Shown: one piece after another, positions 9,495 through 19,365 of the stretch | Numbering within the stretch: the first letter of the stretch is position 1 | Layout of the letters: every line of letters begins with the position of its first letter | Assembly (NCBI GenBank): GCA_902776475.1 | Contig: CACYQD010000016.1 | Span: forward strand, 1 to 64,000 | Origin: an uncultured Prevotellaceae bacterium | Lineage (GTDB): Bacteria > Bacteroidota > Bacteroidia > Bacteroidales > Bacteroidaceae | Length of the DNA: 64,000 bases | Direction: 5' to 3' | Notes under the pieces: model-generated | Told to the model about the DNA's origin: nothing | Database searches by the model: none | What the model saw: the letters and a program-made list of their open reading frames with translations, nothing else | Made by a program: the position numbers and the translations under genes

Positions 9495-10292
9495 ATGCAA
9501 GAAAAGAAAACAACCCCCAACAAGGTCCTTACATGGCCCCCATTCCTATTTTTGATGCTCCTGGCATTTGCCCTCTCCGGATGCCATTACAGTCCCAAGA
9601 TGCAGGTTGCCATCCATGAGGCCAACAAGAAATGTCCCGTCGAGATGGGCTCGTTCGGTACCGCCACGTCCATCGACTACGATGACGGGATGGTGGTTTT
9701 CAACGTTGACCTGAAAGACGGCACGGCAGACCTTTCGCAAGTGAACCGCACCCTTTCGTCCGAACTGTTGGTGACCAACCTGAAGCGGATGAAGCCCGAA
9801 TTCATCGATTTGCTCCTAAGCACAGAGACGGGGTTGTCTTTTCACGTGAAATCCACCGACGGCGCACAAGCCACCACCATCGACATTCCTCTTGAGGAGA
9901 TCAAGCGCATCATCCGACAGTCGGGAAAGCCAGGCAAAGACATCAATATCCAGACCCTGAAACTCTTCAACCGCCAGAGCCAAAGCGAGTTGCCGCTGAA
10001 GGTAGCGGAAGGGATCATGATGACCCACGTAGCCATCGAAGGCAGCAATGAGATCTACCAATATGAAGTAGATGGCGGAATTTTCGACATCAAGACATTG
10101 CAAGAAAACGCCAAGCGCCTGAAAGACCATCCAGAGGAGATGCTGAACATCAAAGACGCCAACATCCAGATCCTCGTCTCCCTGCTCTGCGACCTCAACA
10201 TGGGACTGGGATACCGCTACAACGTCAAAGGCAGCGACCAGCCACTTGAGATTATCTACACCCCGGAACAATTACATCAGCTGATTCCATGA
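9495..10292 (+). CDS. Putative lipoprotein of unknown function
   Basis: Encodes 265 aa. The N-terminus has a hydrophobic segment (WPPFLFLMLLAFALSGC) ending in a lipobox with Cys near residue 29, so a membrane-anchored lipoprotein is expected. The mature part is hydrophilic, with no catalytic motif I recognise; it contains two similar stretches around 'VVFNVDLKDGTADLSQVN' and 'GGIFDIKTLQENAKRLK' that could be a duplicated small alpha/beta unit. The stop overlaps the start of the GH28 gene (ATGA), so it is co-translated with a pectin-degrading enzyme, but its sequence gives no reason to call it carbohydrate-binding. Confidence 0.75.
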   Translation: MQEKKTTPNKVLTWPPFLFLMLLAFALSGCHYSPKMQVAIHEANKKCPVEMGSFGTATSIDYDDGMVVFNVDLKDGTADLSQVNRTLSSELLVTNLKRMKPEFIDLLLSTETGLSFHVKSTDGAQATTIDIPLEEIKRIIRQSGKPGKDINIQTLKLFNRQSQSELPLKVAEGIMMTHVAIEGSNEIYQYEVDGGIFDIKTLQENAKRLKDHPEEMLNIKDANIQILVSLLCDLNMGLGYRYNVKGSDQPLEIIYTPEQLHQLIP

Positions 10293-11668
10293 GACAAACC
10301 ATCCATATCCTTTGCGCCACGCTCCTGCTGTCACTTTGCGGTGTATCCAGCGCCTGGGCTTCCAACCCGTGGAAGCAGATGCGGAAGGTAGAGAAAGCCA
10401 TCAAGCCGCCCACCTTCCCCGACCGCCAATACCTGATCACCGACTACAAGAAACCCGGTGACACCCTCTATACCGACGCCATCAACAAGGCCATCACCAT
10501 CTGTTCCTCCCAAGGCGGCGGCAGGGTCGTCGTGCCCAAAGGCACTTTCAAGACCGCAGCCATCCATCTCCGTTCTGGTGTCAACCTGCACCTTGAGGAC
10601 GGCGCCACATTATTGTTTTCCACAGATCCACGGCTTTATCCTACAGTCATCACCCGTATCGAAGGCATCGACTGCTACAACCTGTCCCCACTCATCTATG
10701 CCTATGGCGAAAAGGACATTGCCATCACCGGCAAGGGACTCCTTGACGGACAAGCCGACAAGACCAACTGGCTGCATCCCGACCGGATGTGGAAAGTCAC
10801 CCTGCCCGACGGAACAGAAGGCAAGGAGAAAGACCTACTCAACCGAGCCCTGGAGTACCACTGGCCGATGGAGCGCCGCGTCTTCGAAGGCCAGTATGGC
10901 ATGCGTCCGCAGTTTATCAATTTCTACAAATGCAAGAACATCCTCCTGGAGGATTTCGAGATCAACCGTTCCCCCTTCTGGCTCATCCATCCGCTGATGT
11001 CGGAGAACATCACCGTAAGGCGCCTCAAGCTCGACAGTCATGGCTACAACAACGACGGGTGCGACCCGGAGTCGAGCCGCAACGTGCTGATTGAGGACTG
11101 TTTCTTCGACACTGGCGACGACTGCATCGCCATCAAGAGCGGCAAGGATGACGACGGACGGCGGTGGATGATTCCCAGCGAGAATATCATCGTGCGACGC
11201 TGCACCATGCGCGACGGCCATGCCGGCGTGGCTATGGGCAGCGAGATCACCGGTGGCTGTACGAATGTGTGGGTGGAGGATTGCAAGATGGACAGTCCCA
11301 ATCTGGCGCGGATCATCCGCATCAAGTCCAACCCCAACCGTGGAGGAGAAGTCAAGAACGTCTATGTGAGAAACGTCGATGTGGGCGTCTGCGACCTGGC
11401 CATCTTAGGCATCGAACTGAACTACTGGCATGTGAATGAAGGCAAATACTACCCCTATTTCCACCACATCCTGTTTGAGAACGTGACGAGCCAGAAAAGC
11501 CGCTACATGTTGCATGTGGAGGGTCTCGACGGCAGGGTGCAGGCCCGCGATATCACATTCCGCAACTGCCGTTTCGACGGCGTCAGCGAACCCGAGATTG
11601 TCAAAATCACCGGCACCGACAAGATACGTTACAAAAACGTGTTCGTGAACGGTAAAGAGTGGAAATAA
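10289..11668 (+). CDS. Secreted glycoside hydrolase family 28 (polygalacturonase-type)
   Basis: Encodes 459 aa with a signal peptide of about 24 residues. GH28 enzymes hydrolyse galacturonic-acid linkages in pectin by inversion on a right-handed beta-helix. The hallmark motifs are present in order: NNDGCDPESS (about residue 254), DTGDDCIAIKSG (about 274), RDGHAGVAMGSE (about 308) and RIIRIKSN (about 340). These match the family NxD, DD, GH and RxK motifs. The N-terminal GGGRVVVPKGTF is also typical. Whether it is endo, exo or rhamnogalacturonan-specific cannot be read. It overlaps the upstream lipoprotein gene by 4 bases. Confidence 0.93.
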   Translation: MRQTIHILCATLLLSLCGVSSAWASNPWKQMRKVEKAIKPPTFPDRQYLITDYKKPGDTLYTDAINKAITICSSQGGGRVVVPKGTFKTAAIHLRSGVNLHLEDGATLLFSTDPRLYPTVITRIEGIDCYNLSPLIYAYGEKDIAITGKGLLDGQADKTNWLHPDRMWKVTLPDGTEGKEKDLLNRALEYHWPMERRVFEGQYGMRPQFINFYKCKNILLEDFEINRSPFWLIHPLMSENITVRRLKLDSHGYNNDGCDPESSRNVLIEDCFFDTGDDCIAIKSGKDDDGRRWMIPSENIIVRRCTMRDGHAGVAMGSEITGGCTNVWVEDCKMDSPNLARIIRIKSNPNRGGEVKNVYVRNVDVGVCDLAILGIELNYWHVNEGKYYPYFHHILFENVTSQKSRYMLHVEGLDGRVQARDITFRNCRFDGVSEPEIVKITGTDKIRYKNVFVNGKEWK

Positions 11669-11689
11669 TCACCCTCAAAAGCATCATCC

Positions 11690-12163
11690 ATGGAATACAT
11701 CATCATTATCGCAGCCATCGTCATCATCCTCGGCATCATTTTCCTCCGACGTCGTGGTGAGATGCCATCAGACTATGTGGAGCCCCGTTTTGAGCACAGC
11801 GGCAAACAGTGGGTCTTCAACGGCATTCTCGACATCGACCATCCCCCACTCGACGACACCCCCTTCACCGACTATGAAGGCGACCTCCAACTGATGGTCA
11901 AGAAAGGCTACCGGCACCTGGAACTTGAAGTCGATTCGTCATCCGCCAAACGTCCGCCGCTCGGACTTTTCAAGGGAGCAGCACGCATCCAGGACGATGA
12001 CATCATTGTCTGCACTGGCTCACAGACAATAGGCAGGTTGCCCAAAGGCCAGACCTCGCTCCGCCAAGCCATTGAACGGCAAGGAGGCACTGCCGAAGCC
12101 TACGGCTTCCTGGCGGAAAAGGACGGGAAATGCTTTAGTGAAGTTTGCATCCATCACGGATAA
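11690..12163 (+). CDS. Small single-pass membrane protein of unknown function
   Basis: Encodes 157 aa. Residues 2-20 are a very hydrophobic N-terminal helix (MEYIIIIAAIVIILGIIFL) followed by RRR, consistent with an N-out/C-in anchor. The soluble part ends with a pattern reading GRLPKGQTSLRQAIERQGG then AYGFLAEKDGK, distantly reminiscent of the HIRAN domain, but I cannot confirm this. It lies 21 bases after the GH28 gene and probably belongs to the same transcript. No function is proposed. Confidence 0.6.
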   Translation: MEYIIIIAAIVIILGIIFLRRRGEMPSDYVEPRFEHSGKQWVFNGILDIDHPPLDDTPFTDYEGDLQLMVKKGYRHLELEVDSSSAKRPPLGLFKGAARIQDDDIIVCTGSQTIGRLPKGQTSLRQAIERQGGTAEAYGFLAEKDGKCFSEVCIHHG

Positions 12164-12180
12164 CACCCCCGACAAGCAGC

Positions 12181-12203
12181 AGAGACGTCACATCGTGGCG
12201 TCT
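12181..12203. repeat. Dispersed 23-bp palindromic repeat, copy 1
   Basis: A 9-bp stem (AGACGTCAC with GTGGCGTCT, one G-U pair) around a 3-nt loop ATC. The same 23 bases occur exactly at 56336-56358, more than 44 kb away. It lies in the short gap between two genes and has no T-run on either side, so it resembles a REP-like intergenic palindrome more than a terminator. Confidence 0.7.
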
Positions 12204-12246
12204 CCCACGACAAAAAAACGAGTAGAATCACATTATATCAAGCTTT

Positions 12247-12882
12247 ATGACACCAACAGAAATACGCAACGAACGACTGGCCGCCAAACTCATCAAAAAC
12301 CTTGAGCGCCGGCATTTCGAGGCCCATTACTGCCACACGGCAGAAGACATCATCTCCAAAGTCAAGTCCATCATCCCCGAGGGCAGCAGCATCACTTGGG
12401 GAGGTTCGATGAGCATCCGCGACATCGGTCTTACCCAAGCCCTCAAAGACGGCAACTATGTGGTCTATGACCGTGATGACGTGGACACCGCCGAGGAGAA
12501 ACTTGCCGTCTATCGCAAGGCCTTCGAGGTGGACTACTACCTGGCCAGTACCAATGCCATCTCTGAAGACGGTGTGCTGGTCAACATCGACGGCAACGGC
12601 AACCGCGTGGCCGCCATCACCTGGGGACCGAAGCATGTCATATTCGTGGTGGGCCTCAACAAAGTGGCCCAGGACGTGGGCGCAGCCCTTCAGCGGGCGC
12701 GCAGCACTGCCTCGCCCATCAATGCCGCCCGTTTCGACATCGATACCCCCTGCCAGAAAGACGGGATATGCCACAACTGCAACTCACCCCAAAGCATCTG
12801 CAACTACATCCACTTCCTGCGCAACTCCCATCCCGAGAAGCGCCACATTGTGATCCTGACTGACCTCAACTTGGGCTATTAA
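12247..12882 (+). CDS. LUD-domain (LutC/YkgG-like) protein
   Basis: Encodes 211 aa, nearly all one LUD domain. Family members include LutC, part of the LutABC lactate-oxidation complex, and single-domain YkgG proteins. Visible family features are GSSITWGGSMSIRDIGL, YYLASTNAISEDG, LVNIDGNGNRVAAI and VVGLNKVAQDV. The C-terminus carries a cysteine cluster in CQKDGICHNCNSPQSICNY that is common in the stand-alone form. The partner genes lutA and lutB are not adjacent; a large FAD/Fe-S oxidase is encoded at 28199 but is not linked. A lactate role is therefore only inferred from the family. Confidence 0.85.
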   Translation: MTPTEIRNERLAAKLIKNLERRHFEAHYCHTAEDIISKVKSIIPEGSSITWGGSMSIRDIGLTQALKDGNYVVYDRDDVDTAEEKLAVYRKAFEVDYYLASTNAISEDGVLVNIDGNGNRVAAITWGPKHVIFVVGLNKVAQDVGAALQRARSTASPINAARFDIDTPCQKDGICHNCNSPQSICNYIHFLRNSHPEKRHIVILTDLNLGY

Positions 12883-12921
12883 GCCCCGTCAGCAGGAGAT
12901 ATCCCAAAGACTTCCCATAAA

Positions 12922-14979
12922 ATGATTGTTTGCATAGCAGAAAAACCCAGCGTAGCCAAAGACATCGCCAGAATTATCGGAGCGACAAGCGCCCACAACG
13001 GATACATGGAAGGCAACGGATACCAGGTGACCTGGACCTTTGGCCATCTGTGCACCCTCAAAGAGCCCGATGACTACACTCCGGTATGGAAACGCTGGTC
13101 CCTCTCAGCCCTGCCGATGATTCCTCCCCGGTTTGGCATCAAACTCATTGAGGATGACGGCATCAAGAAACAATTCGCCATCATTGAGAAACTCATGCAG
13201 GCTGCCGACGGCATCATCAACTGCGGTGACGCAGGCCAGGAGGGAGAACTAATCCAGCGCTGGGTGATGCAGAAAGCCCAGGCCAAATGCCCTGTCCGCC
13301 GTCTGTGGATCTCGTCGATGACCGACGAGGCCATCCGGGAGGGATTTCAGACCCTGAAGGAACAAGCCCAGTACGACCCGCTCTACCGGGCCGGACTGTG
13401 CCGTGCCATCGGTGACTGGATCCTGGGGATGAACGCCACACGTCTCTATACGCTGAAATACGGACAGCAGAGTCAGGTTCTCTCCATCGGCCGTGTACAA
13501 ACCCCCACGCTGGCCCTCATCGTCAACCGCCAGAAAGAGATTGACAATTTTGTGCCCGAACCCTATTGGGTGCTCTCCACCATCTACCGCGACACCCTGT
13601 TCACTGCCACCAAGGGCAAGTTCATGAGCAAGGAGGAAGGCGAGCAGTCGTTTGCCCTCATCAAGGACAAGCCCTTCACCGTGACCGATGTGCAGAAGAA
13701 GAAGGGAACCGAGGCCCCGCCTCATCTCTACGACCTCACCTCCCTGCAAGTCGATTGCAACAAGAAATTCAGTCTCAGCGCCGACACGACACTGAAAATC
13801 ATCCAGACCCTCTACGAGCGCAAGCTCACCACATACCCCCGTGTCGACACCCAGTATCTGAGCGATGACATCTATCCCAAGTGTCCGAGCATTCTGAAAG
13901 GACTGCGGGGCTATGAGCAATGGACCACCCCGTTGGCAGGCACCACCCTGAAAAAGAGCAAGAAGGTGTTTGACACCTCCAAAGTGACCGACCACCACGC
14001 CATCATTCCCACCGGAGTGGCCGCCTCTGGTCTCACCGATCTGGAGCGCCATGTCTATGACCTGGTGACCCGCCGTTTCATCAGCGTATTCTACCCCGAC
14101 TGTCTCTTCACCACGACCACCGTGATGGGCAAAGTCGATCAGGTGGAGTTCAAGGCCACCGGCAAGCAAATCCAACAGCCCGGTTGGCGAGTGATCTACA
14201 GCAAGGATGTCGCCACCAGCCAGGAGGATGACAGCAAGAAAGACGATGAGGAGAAGATCCTGCCCGAGTTTGTCAAGGGAGAAAGCGGTCCGCATACCCC
14301 CACGCTGACGGAAAAATGGACGACACCCCCCAAATACTACACCGAAGCGACCCTGCTCCGTGCGATGGAAACCGCCGGAAAGTTTGTTGAAGACGAGGAG
14401 TTGCGTGCCGCCCTGAAAGAGAACGGCATCGGTCGTCCATCCTCACGGGCAGGCATCATAGAGACGCTCTTCAAGCGGCGTTACATCCGCCGTGAGCGGA
14501 AGAACCTCTTGGCGACGGCCACTGGCATCGAACTGATCGACACCATCCGTGAGGAACTCCTGAAGAGTTGCGAACTGACCGGTATCTGGGAGAAAAAACT
14601 GCGTGACATCGAGCATCAGCATTATGATGCGGGACAGTTTATTGAGGAGCTGAAGCAGCAGATCAGCGAAATCGTGACCCAGGTGCTCACCGACAACAGC
14701 AACCGCCGGATCACCGTCGTCTCCGATGAAGAGCTGAAGAAGAAAAAGCCCTCGCGCCCCAAAACTGCCACTGGCAGCAAGTCGCGCCAACCGAAACCGG
14801 CCGCACCCGATACCCACCAGATGGTGCCAGCCTCTCCCACCCCGCTCCAAGCCAGCGATGCCCTGATCGGCAAGCCCTGTCCCGTATGCGGGCAAGGCAC
14901 CATCATCAAAGGCAAGACCGCATACGGATGCAGCCGATGGAAGGAAGGGTGCACATTCCGACTGAAATTCGACGCATAG
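12922..14979 (+). CDS. topB: DNA topoisomerase III
   Basis: Encodes 685 aa, the usual length for a type IA topoisomerase III. The TOPRIM domain opens with MIVCIAEKPSVAKDIARIIGA, and NCGDAGQEGELIQRW supplies the acidic metal site. The active-site tyrosine is Y305 in TTYPRVDTQYL. DHHAIIPTG and NGIGRPSSRAGII are other conserved blocks. The C-terminus ends with a zinc-finger-like CPVCGQG...GCSRWKEGC. The enzyme nicks and passes single strands to decatenate DNA. Many Bacteroidota carry extra topB copies on conjugative elements; here it is flanked by chromosomal genes and no mobility gene is seen. Confidence 0.95.
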   Translation: MIVCIAEKPSVAKDIARIIGATSAHNGYMEGNGYQVTWTFGHLCTLKEPDDYTPVWKRWSLSALPMIPPRFGIKLIEDDGIKKQFAIIEKLMQAADGIINCGDAGQEGELIQRWVMQKAQAKCPVRRLWISSMTDEAIREGFQTLKEQAQYDPLYRAGLCRAIGDWILGMNATRLYTLKYGQQSQVLSIGRVQTPTLALIVNRQKEIDNFVPEPYWVLSTIYRDTLFTATKGKFMSKEEGEQSFALIKDKPFTVTDVQKKKGTEAPPHLYDLTSLQVDCNKKFSLSADTTLKIIQTLYERKLTTYPRVDTQYLSDDIYPKCPSILKGLRGYEQWTTPLAGTTLKKSKKVFDTSKVTDHHAIIPTGVAASGLTDLERHVYDLVTRRFISVFYPDCLFTTTTVMGKVDQVEFKATGKQIQQPGWRVIYSKDVATSQEDDSKKDDEEKILPEFVKGESGPHTPTLTEKWTTPPKYYTEATLLRAMETAGKFVEDEELRAALKENGIGRPSSRAGIIETLFKRRYIRRERKNLLATATGIELIDTIREELLKSCELTGIWEKKLRDIEHQHYDAGQFIEELKQQISEIVTQVLTDNSNRRITVVSDEELKKKKPSRPKTATGSKSRQPKPAAPDTHQMVPASPTPLQASDALIGKPCPVCGQGTIIKGKTAYGCSRWKEGCTFRLKFDA

Positions 14980-15074
14980 AGAGTCCCTTTGCCAGACCCC
15001 CATCCTTGTGGCCATCCACACGGCTTTATAGACCTGAACACAATAAAACAGGGAAAGTGACGTTTTTAGAATAG

Positions 15075-17132
15075 ATGCAGAAGAATATTTTTTTACCGGC
15101 ACTGTTACTGCTTGTGCTGCTGGTCTCATGCGGTGTAGATAAGAACCTGAAGCGGGGAGAGAAATACCTCGCCTTGGGTGAATATTATGATGCCGCCACG
15201 GAATACAAGACCGCCTACTCGAAAACCCCATCCAAGGAAAGAGAGAAAAGAGGAAAGATCGCCAAGAAGATGGCTTTTTGCTACGACAAGATCAACTCCA
15301 CGCAGAAAGCCATCGCCGCCTACCGCAATGTGATCCGCTACAAGCAAGACGACACGGACACCCACCTCGCCTTCGCCCGCCAGTTGATGAAAAACGGCAA
15401 CTACAAGGAAGCCGCGACCGAATTTCAGTTGGTCATCGACTCCATGCCCGACCTTCAGATTGCCCGCGACGGTCTCTCCGCCGCCCTGTCAGCCCCCAAG
15501 CTCAAGGAAGCCGGTTCACGGTACACGGTGAAGAAGATGGATGTGTTCAACTCCCGCCGTGCAGACTATTCCCCCATGCTGATGGGTGAGGAGCACGACC
15601 AGCTTTTCTTTTCCTCCACCCGCAATGAAGCCGAAGGTGATGAGCTGAGCGGCATCACCGGGACCAAGAACGGCGACATCTTTTTCTCAGAGAAAGATGA
15701 CAAGGGGAAATGGAGCAAGCCCCAACGGGTGGAAAGCGGCCTCAACAGTTCCTATGACGAAGGTGCGTGCTGTTTCACGCCCGATGAGCGTGAGATGTAT
15801 CTCACCCAGTGTTCCTCCGACCCCTCCTACCCCCGTTTTGCCAAGATCATGAAAGCCAGCCGCTCCGACGCTGCATGGGGCAAGCCCTCTGAGGTGACGC
15901 TGACCCGCGACACCCTGTCGAGCTATGCCCATCCCGCTATCTCTCCCGACGGAGAATGGCTCTACTTCACTTCCGACATGCCCGGTGGCGAGGGCGGTCT
16001 CGACATCTGGCGCGTCAGACTGACCTCTTCCGGTCTGGGAGGCGTCGAGAACGTAGGAGCACCCATCAACACAGCCGGTGACGAGATGTTTCCGACCTTC
16101 CGCCCCAACGGCGACTTCTATTTCTCTTCCAACGGACATCCCGGAATGGGCGGTCTCGACATCTTCATTGCCACGGTCGATGAGTTCGGGCAATATGAAC
16201 TGGAACATCCCGGCTATCCCCTCAACTCCCAGGGCGATGACTTCGGCATGACCTTCGAAGGTCCCCACAACCGCGGTTTCTTCTGTTCCAACAGAGGTGA
16301 CGGCCGTGGCTGGGATCACATCTTCAGTTTTGAGAAGCCGGAAATCATCCAGACGGTGAAAGGCTGGGTCTATGAGATGGAGGGTTATGAGCTGACCGCC
16401 GCCCAGGTCTATATGGTCGGCAACGACGGCACCAACGAGAAACTGAGCGTGAGGAGCGACGGTTCGTTTGAACAGGTGCTCACCCCCGGAGTCGATTATG
16501 TCTTCCTGGCCACCTGCCGAGGCTACCTCAACCACAAGGAAGAGTTGCATGTCGTAGCGACCACCGAGTCGGAAGAGCATGTGCTGCAGTTCCCGCTCGC
16601 ATCCATCACCGTTCCCGTGATGATCGACAATATCTTCTACGACTACGACAAGGCCACGCTCCGTCCGGAATCAACCCAGGCACTCGATGAACTGGTGACG
16701 CTGCTCAACGAGAATCCCAATGTGACCATCGAACTGAGTGCCCACTGCGACTACCACGGCAGTCAGGCCTACAACATCGGTCTTGCCCAGCGCCGTGCGG
16801 AGTCGGTGGTCAATTACCTCGTCGAGCACGGCATCGCCAACGACCGACTGACCCCCAAGGGCTATGGCAAGGAGAAGCCCAAAGTCGTGCGCAAGAAACT
16901 GGCAGCCCAGTACAACTGGTTGAAGGAGGGAGATGTGCTGACCGAGGAATTCATCAAGAACCTCGATGCCGACAAGCAAGCCATCTGCGACCAGCTCAAC
17001 CGCCGCACTGAATTCATCGTCCTCCGCACCACCTACGGCATGTTTGACCAAGACGGCAACCTGAAAAACCCGCCGAAGCCCAAGGAGAAAGCACGAGAGA
17101 CCCTCGACGACGGTTTCGACATCGAATTTTAA
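15075..17132 (+). CDS. porE: PorE-like TPR/propeller/OmpA lipoprotein (type IX secretion system)
   Basis: Encodes 685 aa. A signal peptide ends in the lipobox VLLVSC (Cys about 19). Then come TPR-like helices (about 25-150), a PD40-type beta-propeller (about 160-425, with repeats such as AISPDGEWLYFTSD), a carboxypeptidase-regulatory-like domain (about 430-515) and an OmpA_C peptidoglycan-binding domain (about 516-620, VTIELSAHCDYHG and RRAESVVNYL). That order and length match PorE of the type IX secretion system, proposed to tie the trans-envelope machine to peptidoglycan. Other OmpA-TPR paralogues share the plan, so the symbol is probable rather than certain. rsmF-like follows after 5 bases. 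Confidence 0.75.
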   Translation: MQKNIFLPALLLLVLLVSCGVDKNLKRGEKYLALGEYYDAATEYKTAYSKTPSKEREKRGKIAKKMAFCYDKINSTQKAIAAYRNVIRYKQDDTDTHLAFARQLMKNGNYKEAATEFQLVIDSMPDLQIARDGLSAALSAPKLKEAGSRYTVKKMDVFNSRRADYSPMLMGEEHDQLFFSSTRNEAEGDELSGITGTKNGDIFFSEKDDKGKWSKPQRVESGLNSSYDEGACCFTPDEREMYLTQCSSDPSYPRFAKIMKASRSDAAWGKPSEVTLTRDTLSSYAHPAISPDGEWLYFTSDMPGGEGGLDIWRVRLTSSGLGGVENVGAPINTAGDEMFPTFRPNGDFYFSSNGHPGMGGLDIFIATVDEFGQYELEHPGYPLNSQGDDFGMTFEGPHNRGFFCSNRGDGRGWDHIFSFEKPEIIQTVKGWVYEMEGYELTAAQVYMVGNDGTNEKLSVRSDGSFEQVLTPGVDYVFLATCRGYLNHKEELHVVATTESEEHVLQFPLASITVPVMIDNIFYDYDKATLRPESTQALDELVTLLNENPNVTIELSAHCDYHGSQAYNIGLAQRRAESVVNYLVEHGIANDRLTPKGYGKEKPKVVRKKLAAQYNWLKEGDVLTEEFIKNLDADKQAICDQLNRRTEFIVLRTTYGMFDQDGNLKNPPKPKEKARETLDDGFDIEF

Positions 17133-17137
17133 TTTTC

Positions 17138-18556
17138 ATGCCACTTCCTGAGGAATTCACGACCTACACCCGCCAGTTGATGGGCGACAGCCTCTATGAG
17201 CGTTTTGCCGATGGGCTGTGCAGTCCATCACCTGTATGTATCCGTCTGAATCCTTTCAAGAGCGAAGGATGGCATATCGCCCCGCAGCACGCCCCGGAGC
17301 CTGTGCCCTGGTGCCGTCAGGGCTATTACCTGAGCCACCGTCCCAACTTCACCTTCGATCCGCTGCTGCATGCCGGCGCCTACTACGTTCAGGACGCCTC
17401 TTCGATGTTCATCGATGAGATCCTGCGTCAGCAAGTCCACCATCCCGTGATGATGCTCGACCTCTGCGCCGCTCCCGGCGGGAAATCCACCGCCTGCCTG
17501 TCTGCCTTGCCCGAGGGCAGTCTGCTTTTCTCCAACGAGCCCATCGCGCTCCGGGCGCAGATCCTCTCGGAGAACATCCAGAAATACGGCCACCCCGATG
17601 TGGTCGTGACCAACAACTACCCCAAGGACTATGTCAGGTCAGGATTGTCGTTCGACGTGATCCTCACCGATGTTCCCTGTTCCGGAGAAGGCATGTTCCG
17701 AAAGGATGAAGGTGCCATTTCGGAATGGAGCGTGCAGCATGTGGAACAATGTCAGCGCCTGCAACGGGAGATTGTCGGTTCGGCCTGGGAATGTCTGCGC
17801 CCCGGCGGTCTGCTCATTTATGCCACCTGCACGATCAACACGAGAGAAAACGAAGACCAAGTGGTCTGGATGGTGGAGGAACTTGGAGCCGAACCCGTAG
17901 ACATCGACACCGACGAAGGATGGGGCATCATCGGTTCGCTCACCTCCTCATGTCCCCATCCCGTCTATCGTTTCCTGCCTGGCATCGTCCGTGGCGAAGG
18001 ACAGTTCATGGCCGTGATGAGAAAGCCCGGCGACGATGTGAGTGGCAAGACCAGAAAGCCAAAAGGCAAAAGCGGAAAGGAGAAAAAGGTCAGTCACCTC
18101 CCCTCCAATGCCGCCGCCATCAAGGACTGGCTGACCGATGGCGAGGACTATGTCCTGACCCTCGATGACAGCACGCTATATGCCATCCCCAAGTCATGGA
18201 AGTCCACCATCGACAATACGTCGCCGCTCCGGATCCTCCACCGCGGCATCAAGGCTGCCGTGATCAAGGGACACGACATCCTCCCGCAGCACTCCCTCGC
18301 ACTCTCCCGTGCGCTCCAAGCAGAAGCCTTCCCCTGTGTCAGCATCACCCACGGTCAGGCCATCGCCTACCTGCGGAAAGAAGCTGTGGTGCTGCCTCCT
18401 GACACCCCACGAGGCTATGTGCTGCTCACCTATCAAGGAAGACCCCTCGGCTTCGTCAAGAACATCGGCAACCGCGCCAACAACCTCTATCCACAGGAAT
18501 GGAAGGTCAAGAGTGCGCACATCCCCGACGACAACGTAATACTCAGCAAGATATGA
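17138..18556 (+). CDS. rsmF: RsmF-like 16S rRNA m5C methyltransferase (NOL1/NOP2/Sun family)
   Basis: Encodes 472 aa. It transfers a methyl group from SAM to a cytosine C5 in rRNA. The SAM-binding motif [13 protein letters not shown] lies near residue 110. The two conserved cysteines are in VPCSGEGMF and [13 protein letters not shown], the latter being the nucleophile. The N-terminal CIRLNPFK and the C-terminal RNA-binding region ([21 protein letters not shown], then [18 protein letters not shown]) match the RsmF type rather than RsmB. The stop overlaps thyA (ATGA). Confidence 0.9.
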   Translation: MPLPEEFTTYTRQLMGDSLYERFADGLCSPSPVCIRLNPFKSEGWHIAPQHAPEPVPWCRQGYYLSHRPNFTFDPLLHAGAYYVQDASSMFIDEILRQQVHHPVMMLDLCAAPGGKSTACLSALPEGSLLFSNEPIALRAQILSENIQKYGHPDVVVTNNYPKDYVRSGLSFDVILTDVPCSGEGMFRKDEGAISEWSVQHVEQCQRLQREIVGSAWECLRPGGLLIYATCTINTRENEDQVVWMVEELGAEPVDIDTDEGWGIIGSLTSSCPHPVYRFLPGIVRGEGQFMAVMRKPGDDVSGKTRKPKGKSGKEKKVSHLPSNAAAIKDWLTDGEDYVLTLDDSTLYAIPKSWKSTIDNTSPLRILHRGIKAAVIKGHDILPQHSLALSRALQAEAFPCVSITHGQAIAYLRKEAVVLPPDTPRGYVLLTYQGRPLGFVKNIGNRANNLYPQEWKVKSAHIPDDNVILSKI

Positions 18557-19347
18557 AACAATATTTGGACCTGCTCAACAGAATCATGACCGAAGGCGTG
18601 GTGAAGACCGACCGCACCGGAACCGGCACACGCAGCATTTTCGGCCACCAGATGCGCTTCCACATGGAAGACGGTTTTCCCCTGCTCACCACCAAGAAAC
18701 TCCATCTGCGATCCATCATCTATGAGTTGCTGTGGTTTCTCCGCGGCGACACCAACGTAAGGTGGTTGCAGGAGCACGGTGTGAGGATCTGGAACGAGTG
18801 GGCCGACGAGAACGGCGAACTCGGTCCGGTGTATGGCCACCAATGGCGCTCATGGCCCGACTACAATGGCGGCACGATAGACCAAATCGCCAAAGTGGTG
18901 GATCAGATCAGGCACAATCCCGACTCCCGCCGCATGATTGTCAGTGCATGGAACGTGGCGGAAGTTGACCAGATGGCTCTCCCCCCCTGCCACAGCCTCT
19001 TCCAGTTCTATGTCGCCGAAGGCCGTCTGAGCCTGCAACTCTATCAGCGGTCGGCCGACACCTTCCTGGGTGTGCCCTTCAACATTGCCTCCTATGCGCT
19101 GCTGCTCCAGATGATGGCTCAGGTGACGGGTCTTCAGACCGGCGATTTCATCCACACGACAGGCGACACCCATGTCTATCTCAACCACATCGAACAAGTG
19201 AAACTCCAACTGACCCGCACTCCGCGTCCGTTGCCGGTCATGAAACTCAATCCCGATGTCAAGGAACTCACGGACTTCACCTATGAGGATTTCGAACTGA
19301 CAGGGTATGATCCATGGCCCCACATCGCCGGTGAGGTATCCGTATAA
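18553..19347 (+). CDS. thyA: Thymidylate synthase
   Basis: Encodes 264 aa, the same length as E. coli ThyA. It methylates dUMP with 5,10-methylene-THF to give dTMP and dihydrofolate. The nucleophile is Cys146 in [13 protein letters not shown], at exactly the E. coli position. Other blocks are [25 protein letters not shown] and [11 protein letters not shown]. An in-frame reading from 18499 would add 18 residues without homology; the ATG at 18553 overlaps the stop of the preceding gene as ATGA and gives the standard start [12 protein letters not shown] follows, which recycles the dihydrofolate made here. Confidence 0.98.
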   Translation: MKQYLDLLNRIMTEGVVKTDRTGTGTRSIFGHQMRFHMEDGFPLLTTKKLHLRSIIYELLWFLRGDTNVRWLQEHGVRIWNEWADENGELGPVYGHQWRSWPDYNGGTIDQIAKVVDQIRHNPDSRRMIVSAWNVAEVDQMALPPCHSLFQFYVAEGRLSLQLYQRSADTFLGVPFNIASYALLLQMMAQVTGLQTGDFIHTTGDTHVYLNHIEQVKLQLTRTPRPLPVMKLNPDVKELTDFTYEDFELTGYDPWPHIAGEVSV

Positions 19348-19365
19348 AAAGAAAAAGGATTAGGT

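Noticed and set aside
12922-14979. Topoisomerase III as a marker of an integrative element
   Set aside because: No relaxase, integrase, tra genes or attachment repeats are nearby; the neighbours are chromosomal.
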